From Chloroflexota bacterium (lineage in GTDB: Bacteria; Chloroflexota; Dormibacteria; Dormibacterales; Dormibacteraceae), in NCBI GenBank assembly GCA_005888075.1, contig VBKD01000178.1, forward strand, positions 1 to 24,214: a DNA stretch of 24,214 nucleotides. Direction: 5' to 3'. This document shows positions 15,049 to 22,592 of this stretch, one piece after another. Both the position numbers and the translations under genes were made by a program. How positions within the stretch are numbered: position 1 is the stretch's first letter; each line of letters begins with the position of its first letter. The notes below the pieces were generated by a model. That model ran no database searches, was not told where the DNA came from, and worked only from the letters and a program-made list of their open reading frames with translations.

Positions 15049-16437
15049 TTAGGCGGGCGCCGCGGCGGCGGCTTTTTGCGCCTCCCAGCGGGCCTCCGCC
15101 TCTCCGATCGGCGTGGAAGGTGGGCCCTGGAAGAATGGCCAGATTTCCTCGGCAAGGCGCCTCCAGTTGGCGTTGGCGTGAAGGCTGCCGAGCACGGCGT
15201 ACAGGCCGAGGTTGATGCGCTGCATCACCACGTAGGCGCGGGGGACATCGCTGTAGGCGGCCAGCGGGCTCTTGGCATCAAAGAACCGCCGCACGATGGA
15301 CGAGGCGAACTCGGGGGTGATGGTCATCGGCGCGTCTTTCAGGACCGTCTGATAGAACTGGCCAAACCGATCGACGACCACGTCGGTCGGCACCGGGGCG
15401 CCCCGTTTCAGGAAGCCGGCCCGTTCCAGGGCGGCGCGAAACGCTTCGTAGTCCTTCTCGAGGACGATGTAGCGGACCGCGTCCTCGAGGGGATTCAAGT
15501 CCGCGGCCGTGAAGAACTTGGTCAGGCCGAAATCGAGGAAGGTGACCCGGCCGTGGCCCTGGAACAGGTAGTTGCCAGGATGCGGATCGCCGTTGAACGC
15601 ATGCAGCCGGTACAGGCTGCGAAAGACGAAGCGATAGATCGTCTCGGCCGCCAGGTCTCTTTCTCGCTGGCTCCAGGTCAGCAGCTCTTCGAAGCCGGCG
15701 CCCACGACGAGCTCGCTCGTCAACACGCGTGAGGTGCTGAGCTCGTGGACCACGTGGGGAACGTGGATGAAGGGATGTCCTTCGAAGTAACCGGCGAACA
15801 CCTCCTGGTTGGCCGCCTCGCGGACGTAATCGACCTCTTCCTGCAGCCGCTCGCCGAGCTCGTCGACCAGCGATCTCACATCCAGGCCCGGAAATGCGGC
15901 GCCAATGATCTTGCGGAGCAGCGCCGCGTTGCGCAGGTCGGATGTGATGCTGAGCGAGATCCCTGGGTACTGCACCTTGACCGCCACCGCGCGGCCGTCC
16001 TTGGTGATCGCCCGGTGCACCTGGCCGATCGACGCAGCCGCGAACGGGAGCGGATCCCATTCCGCGAAGACGCGCTCGGGCGCATCGCCAAGCTCGTCGA
16101 GGATCACCGATGACGCCAGCTCGGCGCTCATTGGCGGCGCGTTCGTCTGCAGGCGGCCCATAGCGATCCGGAACGTCTCCGGCAGGTCTTCGTAGATGTA
16201 GCTCGCCATCTGGCCGACCTTCATCAGCACGCCCTTCATCGAGCCCAGCTCCTCCGCCACCTCGTCGGCGGAGCGGAGCGCGAGGTCGTGTCTCAGCTCG
16301 TCTCGCTGCTGGACGGAGGCGAACAGGAGCCGCGGCGATCGCGCCGCGTACCGCCCGCCGATGCGAAGCAGCATCCGAGCCATTGCCGCACCGCGACCGA
16401 ACCGCGACTGGCGCATCGCGGAGCCGTTGCCGGTCAT
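15049..16437 (-). CDS. ABC1 (UbiB/AarF/ADCK) family atypical kinase
   Basis: Protein-kinase-like ATPase of 462 residues. It has the family-defining KxGQ motif (LMKVGQMAS, K73-Q76), the alanine-rich loop AAASIGQVHRA (133-143), the ATP-binding lysine VAVKVQYPG (K154), LQEEVDYVREAANQEVF (199-214), the catalytic-loop equivalent NGDPHPGN (282-289) and metal-binding DFG (302-304). Characterised relatives support synthesis or handling of ubiquinone and other isoprenoid lipids rather than phosphorylating proteins. There is no C-terminal TM pair as in UbiB. ATG 16437 overlaps the stop of the MpaB-type gene (ATGA), implying translational coupling, so an isoprenoid-lipid role shared with that oxygenase is the natural reading. 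The open frame extends upstream, but that part only shadows the preceding gene. Confidence 0.92.
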   Translation of the reverse strand: MTGNGSAMRQSRFGRGAAMARMLLRIGGRYAARSPRLLFASVQQRDELRHDLALRSADEVAEELGSMKGVLMKVGQMASYIYEDLPETFRIAMGRLQTNAPPMSAELASSVILDELGDAPERVFAEWDPLPFAAASIGQVHRAITKDGRAVAVKVQYPGISLSITSDLRNAALLRKIIGAAFPGLDVRSLVDELGERLQEEVDYVREAANQEVFAGYFEGHPFIHVPHVVHELSTSRVLTSELVVGAGFEELLTWSQRERDLAAETIYRFVFRSLYRLHAFNGDPHPGNYLFQGHGRVTFLDFGLTKFFTAADLNPLEDAVRYIVLEKDYEAFRAALERAGFLKRGAPVPTDVVVDRFGQFYQTVLKDAPMTITPEFASSIVRRFFDAKSPLAAYSDVPRAYVVMQRINLGLYAVLGSLHANANWRRLAEEIWPFFQGPPSTPIGEAEARWEAQKAAAAAPA

Positions 16438-17300
16438 GCCCGCATGCGCAGCTCGATCCGCCGGCGAGTCTCCAGGACGCCCGGCAGCGACTCGAAGGCG
16501 AGGTCGAGGACGCCGAGCAGCTGCCGCACCGGCTCCCGCTCCAGGAGCTCCGGTGCGGTGGCGGGAAATCCGTACATCTCCCGGGCCCACTCGGGCAGGG
16601 TTCCGATGGTGACCTGGCCGAGCTCATGCCACAGCTCGCGGAAGCCCGGGTCAAGGTCTGGCGGGTCCAGCACCACCGCGATGGCATCTCTGGCGGCGGG
16701 CGTGATCCGGCGCAGCTCCACCGACTCGATGTAATCGCTCAGCGCCGAAACGGTCGATGGAACGTCGGACGCCGGCACCCCTACGATCTCGGCGAAGGGG
16801 ACCATCTCGGCGACATAGCGGTCCGCTTCGCCGCCGTCCAACCCGCGCCCGTAGCGACGAACCATGGTGACGATCGACTCGACCATCGCCGCATGCACCC
16901 ACAGCAGCAGGGCGGGGTCTTCCGCCGCGTATGGCAGGCCCGTTTCCGTGTCCACCCCTCGAACGTGGGTATGGATCTTTCGCACCCACGCCGCGGCTGC
17001 CAGCGCCGACTCGGTGTCCCCATACGTGGTCGTGAGGACGTAGCTGCTGGTCGCCGCCAGCCGGCCGAAGGGGTCCTTCCGCCAGCTGCTGTGCTGGGCG
17101 ACGCCGGCCATGGCCAGCGGATGCAGCGCCTGGACCATCAGCGATCGCATGCCCGCGATCGGAAAGCTGTGGTCGCGGTGGACTCGCCAGACGATGCTCT
17201 TTGGGCCGAACAGCCCGTCATCCTTGGGATGCTCCGTCACCGCGCGCTCATAGGCCTTGGCCAGAGGCTCGAAAGGACTCAGCCCCGGGGTGAGGTTCAC
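16434..17300 (-). CDS. MpaB/rubber-oxygenase-like (DUF2236) protein
   Basis: Predicted metal- or heme-dependent oxygenase of 288 residues, related to fungal MpaB (cleaves the farnesyl chain of a mycophenolic-acid precursor) and bacterial latex-clearing protein. Family signatures: SIVWRVHRDH (35-44), LMVQALHPLAMAGVAQHS (54-71; H60, H70), KDPFGRL (75-81), VRKIHTHVRG (106-115; H110, H112) and DPALLLWVHAAMVES (128-142; H136). No signal peptide or clear TM is seen, so probably cytoplasmic or membrane-peripheral. GTG 17300 lacks a Shine-Dalgarno but has TATTCT seven bases upstream (17313-17308). It starts 20 bp behind the antiporter stop and overlaps the ABC1 kinase start by 4 bp. Substrate unknown; an isoprenoid chain is an inference from family and neighbour. 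Confidence 0.85.
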   Translation of the reverse strand: MNLTPGLSPFEPLAKAYERAVTEHPKDDGLFGPKSIVWRVHRDHSFPIAGMRSLMVQALHPLAMAGVAQHSSWRKDPFGRLAATSSYVLTTTYGDTESALAAAAWVRKIHTHVRGVDTETGLPYAAEDPALLLWVHAAMVESIVTMVRRYGRGLDGGEADRYVAEMVPFAEIVGVPASDVPSTVSALSDYIESVELRRITPAARDAIAVVLDPPDLDPGFRELWHELGQVTIGTLPEWAREMYGFPATAPELLEREPVRQLLGVLDLAFESLPGVLETRRRIELRMRA

Positions 17301-17320
17301 ACCGGCGAGAATACCGGGCC

Positions 17321-18958
17321 CTAAGCCAATACCTCTTGTCGCTTCGAAAGGTGTCCTATGGCCTGGGTCCGGACCTCTAGAAACCCGTCGTCCAGGCCCT
17401 TGCGCAGGATGCGGGCGCAGGCCGCCGCCGAGTAGAGCCTCGGGATGAAGACGAAGTCGGCGCCATCCCGGTAGAAGTGCAGGGCTTGCGGGATGTGGTC
17501 CGTGGTGAGCACCACCAGGGCCTTGGGGGCGTGCGCCTTCACGTTTTTCAGAAGTCTCATGTTGTCGGTGCCGCGAAGCACGTCATCGGTGATGGTCGAG
17601 ACGACCAGCTTCGCGTGCTCGATGCCTGCGTGACGAAGGGTGTCGGCGTGCGCGATGTCGCCGTACACGCACTTGATGCCCCGCCGGCGCAGCTCTCGCA
17701 TCACGGTCGGGTTGAAGTCGATCACCAGGATCTTGTCGCAGAAGTCCCGCGCCTCCTTCGCGTCGCCTTCATGCTCAAACTCGTACAGGATGGAGCTGGT
17801 GTCTCGGAAGAAGCCAAGCAATATCACTGGGTGCTGCTTCTCGCCGTCCTCCTCCGTGACTCGTGTCGAGTCGAGATCCTTCAGGCCGACACTCTTCAGC
17901 GCGCCGGCGATGACATTCTGGATCGGATGGCTGAAGTTGATCATGTAAGTCGAAATCACCGACGTCACGGCGAAGGTGATGATGACGACCGTCAGGCGCA
18001 AGGCGTAAAGGATCGGCACCACAACGACGCGGCTTACGATCACGAACAGCGAAGCCGCGGCCGCAAGCTCCAGCACTGTCAGGCTCGGGATTGTGATCTG
18101 CATGCCTAGGGACACGAAGAAGAGCGTCACGAAGAAGTCGCGGATGCTCACCGCCTTGGCGACGACATCCAGGTTGTACGGGAATGCGGAAAGGCTCACG
18201 CCCGCGATGAGGGCGCCCATCTCGCGAGACAATCCGATGAAGCTCGCCGCCGCCGCCATGAAGAAGCACCAGCCGAGCGCCGAGACGAGCACCAACTCCG
18301 GCGCCTTCGCGACTACGCGGAAGAGATGTGGAAGGACGTACTTGGACAGGGCGAAACCACTCGTGACCAACACGGCACCGCGCCACAGGGACCCGACGAG
18401 CGGCAGCAGGTCCGGATTCAAGACGTTGGGCTGCAGCGCGAGCATGGCAACCGCCCACAGGTCCTGGATGACGAGGACGCCCAGCGTGATCCGACCGGGC
18501 AGCGTGTCGAGCTCGTATTTGTCGTTGAGGATCTTGACCACGACCAGCGTGCTGGACAGGCTCATGCAGGCCGCGAGGTAGAGAAGCGCATTGTTGCGCG
18601 GGGTCATCGGAACGCCGAGAGCCCAGAAAAACGCCAGGCCGAGCGCGATGCAGATCGGCACCTGCAGGGCGCCCGTGATCAATACCGCGGGACCGCCTGA
18701 GGCCATCTTCCTGACATCGATCTCGAGGCCGATGACGAATAGCAGCAGGATGAGCCCGATCTCCGCGACGGTCGAGATGCTCGCCTCGTCCGTGACGAAC
18801 CGGAGACCTATTGGCCCGATGATCACGCCGGTGGCGAGGTACGCGATGATCAGCGGCTGCCGGAACTGCCAGGTGACCGAGGCGATCAATGCGGCCGCGG
18901 CGACACAGATGCCGATGCTCGAGAGAAGGTCTGTCGGTGCGTTCAGCCCGCCAATCAC
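17321..18958 (-). CDS. CPA2 (KefB/KefC-like) cation:proton antiporter with RCK-like domain, apparently missing a core segment
   Basis: Membrane antiporter of 545 residues. The membrane part (about 10-340) shows CPA2 landmarks: QPLIIAYLATGVIIGP (34-49), LLFVIGLEID (72-81), SLSSTLVVVKIL (133-144), VLVIQDLWAV with the QD pair (Q165, D166), and RDFFVTLFFVSLGMQI (273-288). After ILYALRL (ends 322) the sequence jumps to TVVIITFAVTSVISTYMINFSH, whereas relatives carry about 40 residues here with a QISEF-type motif in the second core helix. The C-terminal TrkA-N/RCK-like domain (376-500) begins PVILLGFFRDTSS, without the usual GxGxxG. GTG 18958 has TAGAAT nine bases upstream. It leads the oxygenase-kinase genes and may exchange K+ or Na+ for H+ if active. 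Confidence 0.87.
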   Translation of the reverse strand: MIGGLNAPTDLLSSIGICVAAAALIASVTWQFRQPLIIAYLATGVIIGPIGLRFVTDEASISTVAEIGLILLLFVIGLEIDVRKMASGGPAVLITGALQVPICIALGLAFFWALGVPMTPRNNALLYLAACMSLSSTLVVVKILNDKYELDTLPGRITLGVLVIQDLWAVAMLALQPNVLNPDLLPLVGSLWRGAVLVTSGFALSKYVLPHLFRVVAKAPELVLVSALGWCFFMAAAASFIGLSREMGALIAGVSLSAFPYNLDVVAKAVSIRDFFVTLFFVSLGMQITIPSLTVLELAAAASLFVIVSRVVVVPILYALRLTVVIITFAVTSVISTYMINFSHPIQNVIAGALKSVGLKDLDSTRVTEEDGEKQHPVILLGFFRDTSSILYEFEHEGDAKEARDFCDKILVIDFNPTVMRELRRRGIKCVYGDIAHADTLRHAGIEHAKLVVSTITDDVLRGTDNMRLLKNVKAHAPKALVVLTTDHIPQALHFYRDGADFVFIPRLYSAAACARILRKGLDDGFLEVRTQAIGHLSKRQEVLA

Positions 18959-19000
18959 TGCGCGGGCATTCTATGTAACGCGGCGGACTGTATTGACTAT

Positions 19001-19654
19001 TTAGAACCTGTCGAGAATCGGTATCCGCGGCGCGATCACGTAGTTGAGCTGGATCAAGACGATCAAGGCGATGCTCACCCAGGTAGGAAAGATCACGCAG
19101 AGGAGGGTTGCGCCGGCGTAAAGGGATTGGGCGATCAAGATTCGTCCGCGCATCAAGAACGCCATCTCGCTTCTGCCCTCCTCCACGAAGAGGTTGGCGC
19201 GAAGGCCGTACTCGAGGCCGGCGAACAGCATGCCGCCCAGAAGCACGATGTTCAGCCAGTATTCGATCAGGGCCACCCTCAGCCAGTAGAAATGAGCCAG
19301 CAGCAGCGTCGAGAACGGGACCAGAGTCACCGCGAACAGAAATGCGAGTTGGATCCATGCGTAATTGCGATTGCTGCGCGTCAGATGATTCAGCTGAGTA
19401 CCCTGACCCAACCAGAAGATCCCGAGCGTCATGAAGCTCATCGTGTAGATAAGCGCGCTCGGTCCGAGCCTTCGCAACTCGTCCCAGAGCTGGGTCTCAG
19501 TGGTGTGCGAGCCATTCAAGCCTTGGACCACGAGGCCGAGGACGAGCAGCGTCATGCCGACCGAGAAGATCCCATCCGAGATGCCAGAGAGCCGGTCCGG
19601 GCTGGTGCCCGAGAGATCGGCCAAGCGACGTCGACGTCGCGGCTGCTCGCTCAC
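19001..19654 (-). CDS. TMEM175/DUF1211-like membrane protein (predicted K+ channel)
   Basis: Protein of 217 residues from GTG 19654. An arginine cluster (R6-R10) precedes the conserved first helix DRLSGISDGIFSVGMTLLVLGL (20-41), which matches the TMEM175 signature R-x3-FSD except that F is I25. Further helices (ALIYTMSFMTLGIFWLGQG, QLAFLFAVTLVPFSTLLLAHF, WLNIVLLGGMLFAGLEYGL, two near the C-terminus) give the expected six TMs. Bacterial TMEM175 proteins are tetrameric leak K+ channels. The frame extends upstream, but conservation begins here and the earlier part would overlap the divergent YdeI-like gene. It ends 42 bp before the antiporter start, so co-transcription is possible. Confidence 0.85.
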   Translation of the reverse strand: MSEQPRRRRRLADLSGTSPDRLSGISDGIFSVGMTLLVLGLVVQGLNGSHTTETQLWDELRRLGPSALIYTMSFMTLGIFWLGQGTQLNHLTRSNRNYAWIQLAFLFAVTLVPFSTLLLAHFYWLRVALIEYWLNIVLLGGMLFAGLEYGLRANLFVEEGRSEMAFLMRGRILIAQSLYAGATLLCVIFPTWVSIALIVLIQLNYVIAPRIPILDRF

Positions 19655-19687
19655 GCACAAAGAATGCCAGAGGTAAAGTCGTCTGCC

Positions 19688-20278
19688 ATGCCCACGCCCC
19701 ACGATGTCCACTTCTTCGCGACTAGTGAGGACCTCCGGGCCTGGTTCGAGGCGAACCATGAAACCGCGACCGAGCTTTGGGTCGGATATCACCGCAAGCG
19801 CACAGGCCTGCCCTCGGTGACCTGGCAGGAGCTCGTCGACCAGGAGCTTTGCTTCGGCTGGATCGACAGCGTGCGCTACTCGATTGGTGACGACCGGACG
19901 GCTCAGCGAATCACTCCCCGCCGGAAGCGGAGCGTCTGGAGTGCGGTCAACATCAAGCGGTTCGCCGAGCTCGAGCGGCAAGGACTCGTCCACGAAAACG
20001 GCCGGGCCGCGTTCGCGGCGCGTGAGGACGCCCGCTCCGCGATCTACTCATACGAGAACCGCTCGCAGGGCTTCGATGCAGAGCAGGAGGCGATGTTTCG
20101 TAAGAACGAAGGCGCATGGAAATTCTTTGAGTCCCAGGCTCCGTGGTACCGACGAGCGGCCACCTATTGGGTGACGAGCGCGAAGCGCGAGGAAACCCGG
20201 CTCAAGCGGATGAAAACGCTGATCGAGCACTCAAAAAAGGGCGAGAGGATTCCTCCTCTCGCCCGTACTCGTGCGTAA
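19688..20278 (+). CDS. YdeI/OmdA family protein
   Basis: Cytoplasmic protein of 196 residues of the YdeI/OmpD-associated (bacteriocin-protection) family. Hallmarks: ELWVGYHRKRTGLPSVTW, ELCFGWIDSVRYSI (family motif CFGWID), ITPRRKRSVWSAVN and a C-terminal OmdA-type segment WVTSAKREETRLKRMKTLIEHSKKG. Molecular function is not established for the family. Start ATG 19688: upstream frame overlaps the divergent TMEM175-like gene. TAAAGT lies eight bases before the ATG (19674-19679), suggesting a leaderless transcript, although AGAGG is also near. The last codons encode the terminator hairpin of the convergent SRPBCC gene; the two stops are 1 bp apart. Confidence 0.9.
   Translation: MPTPHDVHFFATSEDLRAWFEANHETATELWVGYHRKRTGLPSVTWQELVDQELCFGWIDSVRYSIGDDRTAQRITPRRKRSVWSAVNIKRFAELERQGLVHENGRAAFAAREDARSAIYSYENRSQGFDAEQEAMFRKNEGAWKFFESQAPWYRRAATYWVTSAKREETRLKRMKTLIEHSKKGERIPPLARTRA
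20233..20264 (-). terminator. Terminator of the ArsR-SRPBCC operon, inside the convergent gene
   Basis: Perfect 11-bp stem GGGCGAGAGGA (20239-20249) / TCCTCTCGCCC (20254-20264) with a TTCC loop. On the minus strand it is followed by TTTTTT (complement of 20233-20238), a textbook terminator for transcripts reading leftward from 20280. It lies wholly within the last codons of the YdeI-like gene. Confidence 0.88.
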
Positions 20279-20279
20279 G

Positions 20280-20786
20280 TTACTGGCCTGACTTCATCGT
20301 CTGGAGCAGCTCCGCCAGACGCTCCATCGACTCGTCGGCCCCCTCCTGCATGCCGGATGCGACCATGCCGTCTCGGTCCGCGACCGACTCGAAGACCGTG
20401 TGCGCGACCAGCCTGGTCTTGTTGCCCAATGGCTCGAAGGTGGCGATCTGGAGCGCGACGTGGCCCGGCATGCCTTCGTACTCGAAGGTCCCGACCAGCC
20501 GCTCTGGGGCACTGACCTCGTGGTGCACACCGCGGAATGCGTGCTCACCGCCATCGGCGGCTCGCTGGATGACCCGCCACTCACCACCTTGCCGCGCGTC
20601 GAACTTGTCGATGGTGTTGGTGTACTGCCTCGGACCCCACCACTGCGCGAACAGCTTGGGCTCCGTGTACGCCCGGAAGACGAGCTCGCGCGGCGCGTCG
20701 AGCACGACGGTCGAGACGATGTCCTGCCTACCAGGCTCGATGGCGTATTCGGTCTTAGGCATCGTGTTGGCTCCCTTCGCTTTCAT
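20280..20786 (-). CDS. SRPBCC/AHSA1 (START-like) domain protein
   Basis: Helix-grip hydrophobic-ligand-binding protein of 168 residues. Typical features are VSTVVLDAPRELVFRAYTEPKLFAQWWGP (about 24-52), GGEWRVIQRAADGGEHAFRGVHHEV and the C-terminal helix DGMVASGMQEGADESMERLAELL. Genes like this commonly follow an ArsR regulator, as here. Two starts are plausible: ATG 20786 (AAGGAG seven bases upstream, overlapping the ArsR gene by 32 bp) and ATG 20762 (AGGGAG eight bases upstream, 8-bp overlap, 160 residues). Either implies translational coupling. Ligand unknown. Confidence 0.92.
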   Translation of the reverse strand: MKAKGANTMPKTEYAIEPGRQDIVSTVVLDAPRELVFRAYTEPKLFAQWWGPRQYTNTIDKFDARQGGEWRVIQRAADGGEHAFRGVHHEVSAPERLVGTFEYEGMPGHVALQIATFEPLGNKTRLVAHTVFESVADRDGMVASGMQEGADESMERLAELLQTMKSGQ

Positions 20787-21120
20787 TGGTTTTCTCCTTC
20801 TTGATCAGATCCTGCAGAACTTCGTCGAGGCGCTCGAAACTCTCGTCCCAGAAGCGCCGGTACTCCCCCACCCACTCGGACGCCTCTCTCAGCCGGCCAC
20901 CTTCCAGCCGGCACGGGCGCCACTGCGCGCTGCGGCTCTGGGTGATGAGGCCGGCGCGCTGCAGCACTTTCAGGTGTTTTGAGATGCCGGGGAGGCTCAG
21001 GTCAAACGGCTTGGCCAGCTCCGTGACCGAGGCCTCGCCCTGTGCAAGACGTGCCAGGATCGCTCGCCGGGTGGGATCGGCGAGGGCTGCGAACGTGACG
21101 CTCAACTGATCGGTTGCCAT
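20755..21120 (-). CDS. ArsR-family winged-helix regulator
   Basis: Repressor-type DNA-binding protein of 121 residues. TFAALADPTRRAILARLAQGEASVTELAKPFDLSLPGISKHLKVLQRAGLI (9-59) is the canonical ArsR winged helix. Only one cysteine (C70) is present and there is no CxC, so a metal sensor is unlikely; this subgroup typically controls a co-transcribed SRPBCC gene. ATG 21120 has AGGA nearby upstream. The start of its transcript falls in the 20-bp palindrome 21131-21150, consistent with autorepression. Confidence 0.93.
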   Translation of the reverse strand: MATDQLSVTFAALADPTRRAILARLAQGEASVTELAKPFDLSLPGISKHLKVLQRAGLITQSRSAQWRPCRLEGGRLREASEWVGEYRRFWDESFERLDEVLQDLIKKEKTNESEGSQHDA

Positions 21121-21130
21121 GTATTTTCCT

Positions 21131-21150
21131 AGTTAGCTAATTAGCTAACT
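21131..21150. promoter_or_regulatory. Perfect 20-bp palindrome, predicted ArsR operator
   Basis: AGTTAGCTAA followed by its exact reverse complement TTAGCTAACT. It also reads as two tandem copies of the 8-bp palindrome TTAGCTAA (21133-21140 and 21141-21148), so two regulator dimers could bind. It lies 10 bp upstream of the ArsR start codon and 3 bp downstream of its -10 box. Confidence 0.82.
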
Positions 21151-21153
21151 GGA

Positions 21154-21183
21154 ATAATAGCGCGCCAACCACACCTGAGTCAA
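21154..21183 (-). promoter_or_regulatory. Promoter of the ArsR-SRPBCC operon
   Basis: TTGACT (21183-21178) and TATTAT (21159-21154), 18 bp apart, five of six matches each. The -35 box contains the TGA stop of the upstream MFS gene. The start would lie near 21147, inside the palindromic operator. Confidence 0.7.
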
Positions 21184-22592
21184 GACCGCCGCGGCGGGCG
21201 CGGAACGGTGATCAGCACGCCTGCGACGACCGCGCCCAGCAGCAGGATCACCACGCCCCACCCGGTTGCCACCGAGAACCCGTGCACCAGCGCTGAGACT
21301 CGAGGCCCGACAAAGCCGGCTGTGGCCGTGATCGCGATCGTGTTCAGCACCGCGGTGCCAACGGATCCGCCAATCTGCTGGGCGGTGTTGACAGTCGCCG
21401 ACGCAACTCCTGCCTCGCGCGGGTCGACTCCATGGGTTGCGGTGCTGAAGGCAGGGACCATCACGCAGGAGATGCCGAGGCCCAGCAAGACTTCCGCTGG
21501 AAGCGCCGAGGTCAGATATGCGCTATCCACATGAAGCTGCGTGAGAAGCCCCATGCCTGCCGCCGCAACCACCGCGCCGGGCGCCATCAGCGCTCGCGGT
21601 GGCACATGAGGCATAAGGCGGCTCGCGATGAGCCAGGAGCCGGCCTGCGAGGCGAGGGTCATGGGCAGAAAAGCGAGGCCGGCCTGCAGAGGCGTATATC
21701 GCAGGACGACCTGCATGTAATAGGTAAGGAAGAGAAACGCACCGAACATTCCGGCGATTGCCAGCGCCACAGTGATGTACGCGCCGCCGCGATCTCGGTC
21801 GATCAGGATGCGGAGCGGTAGGAGGGGGTGAGGCGTCCGCGCCTCACGCAGGACGAACAACGCAAACAGCCCTGCACTCACCGCGAGAAGGCCGATCCGA
21901 GTCGTGCTCGCGTAGACCAGGGCAACCATCGCGCCCGCTGCGAGCGCCACCCCTGGTAGGTCGAACCCTTTCACGGCGCGGCCGGCAGATTGGGAGAGCA
22001 CGAGCGACCCACCCACGGCCGCGATCGCTGCTATCGGAACGTTCACGTAGAGACACCATCGCCATGTCAGGAACTGCGTCAGGGCTCCGCCCAGCAGCAA
22101 ACCGATTGCGGCACCACTGCCCGCTATAGAGCCGTAGACCGCGAATGCGGTAGCCCGTTCGCGAGGTTCCGTGAATGAAACCGCCAGGAGCGACAGCGCT
22201 GTTGGCGCCAGCAAGGCTGCAAACGCGCCCTGCATTGCTCGGGCGGCGACGAGAACGGGAAAGCTTGGCGCGGCGCCGCCGATCGCCGACGCAAGGGCGA
22301 ACCCTGCGAGTCCGATGAGGAACGCGCGCTTGCGCCCGGCGAAGTCCGCGATTCTGCCACCCAGAAGCAGCAGAGCACCAAACGCGAGCGCATACGCGGT
22401 GACCACCCACTGGCGGTCGGCGTCTGATGCGCGGAGGGAAGCCTGAGCTGACGGCAGCGCGATGCTGACGATGGTGGCGTCGAGCGCGATCATCAGCTGC
22501 GCGACCGCGATGAAGGCGAGCGCGGTCCAGCGCCGGCGATCCGGAGTGGGCAATGTCGTTTCCAGCTGAATGCCGGCTGGGGCGGCGCTCAT
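21180..22592 (-). CDS. DHA2-type MFS drug efflux transporter (EmrB/QacA-like)
   Basis: Proton-driven multidrug exporter of 470 residues with about 14 transmembrane helices. MIALDATIVSIALPSAQ (34-50, D38 in TM1) is the DHA2 hallmark, QWVVTAYALAFGALLLLGGRIADFAGRKRAFL (61-92) includes motif A, and LTWRWCLYVNVPIA is also typical. ATG 22592 overlaps the stop of the preceding four-TM gene by ATGA, so translation is probably coupled; the longer open frame upstream is a shadow of that gene. Likely controlled by the divergent TetR regulator, with efflux of a toxic compound as the expected role. Substrate unknown. Confidence 0.92.
   Translation of the reverse strand: MSAAPAGIQLETTLPTPDRRRWTALAFIAVAQLMIALDATIVSIALPSAQASLRASDADRQWVVTAYALAFGALLLLGGRIADFAGRKRAFLIGLAGFALASAIGGAAPSFPVLVAARAMQGAFAALLAPTALSLLAVSFTEPRERATAFAVYGSIAGSGAAIGLLLGGALTQFLTWRWCLYVNVPIAAIAAVGGSLVLSQSAGRAVKGFDLPGVALAAGAMVALVYASTTRIGLLAVSAGLFALFVLREARTPHPLLPLRILIDRDRGGAYITVALAIAGMFGAFLFLTYYMQVVLRYTPLQAGLAFLPMTLASQAGSWLIASRLMPHVPPRALMAPGAVVAAAGMGLLTQLHVDSAYLTSALPAEVLLGLGISCVMVPAFSTATHGVDPREAGVASATVNTAQQIGGSVGTAVLNTIAITATAGFVGPRVSALVHGFSVATGWGVVILLLGAVVAGVLITVPRPPRRS

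Noticed and set aside
15278..16687. 469-codon minus-strand frame overlapping the ABC1 kinase and MpaB genes
   Set aside because: Arg/Pro/Ala-rich out-of-frame translation; the two real genes in this span carry full family motifs.
17775..19358. 527-codon minus-strand frame overlapping the antiporter and TMEM175-like genes
   Set aside because: Another out-of-frame shadow, low complexity and rich in Arg/His/Asp; no domain.
19625..19640. Perfect 16-bp palindrome GCGACGTCGACGTCGC
   Set aside because: It lies inside the start of the TMEM175-like gene and is explained by alternating Arg codons CGA/CGT/CGC (R6-R10); no operator context.
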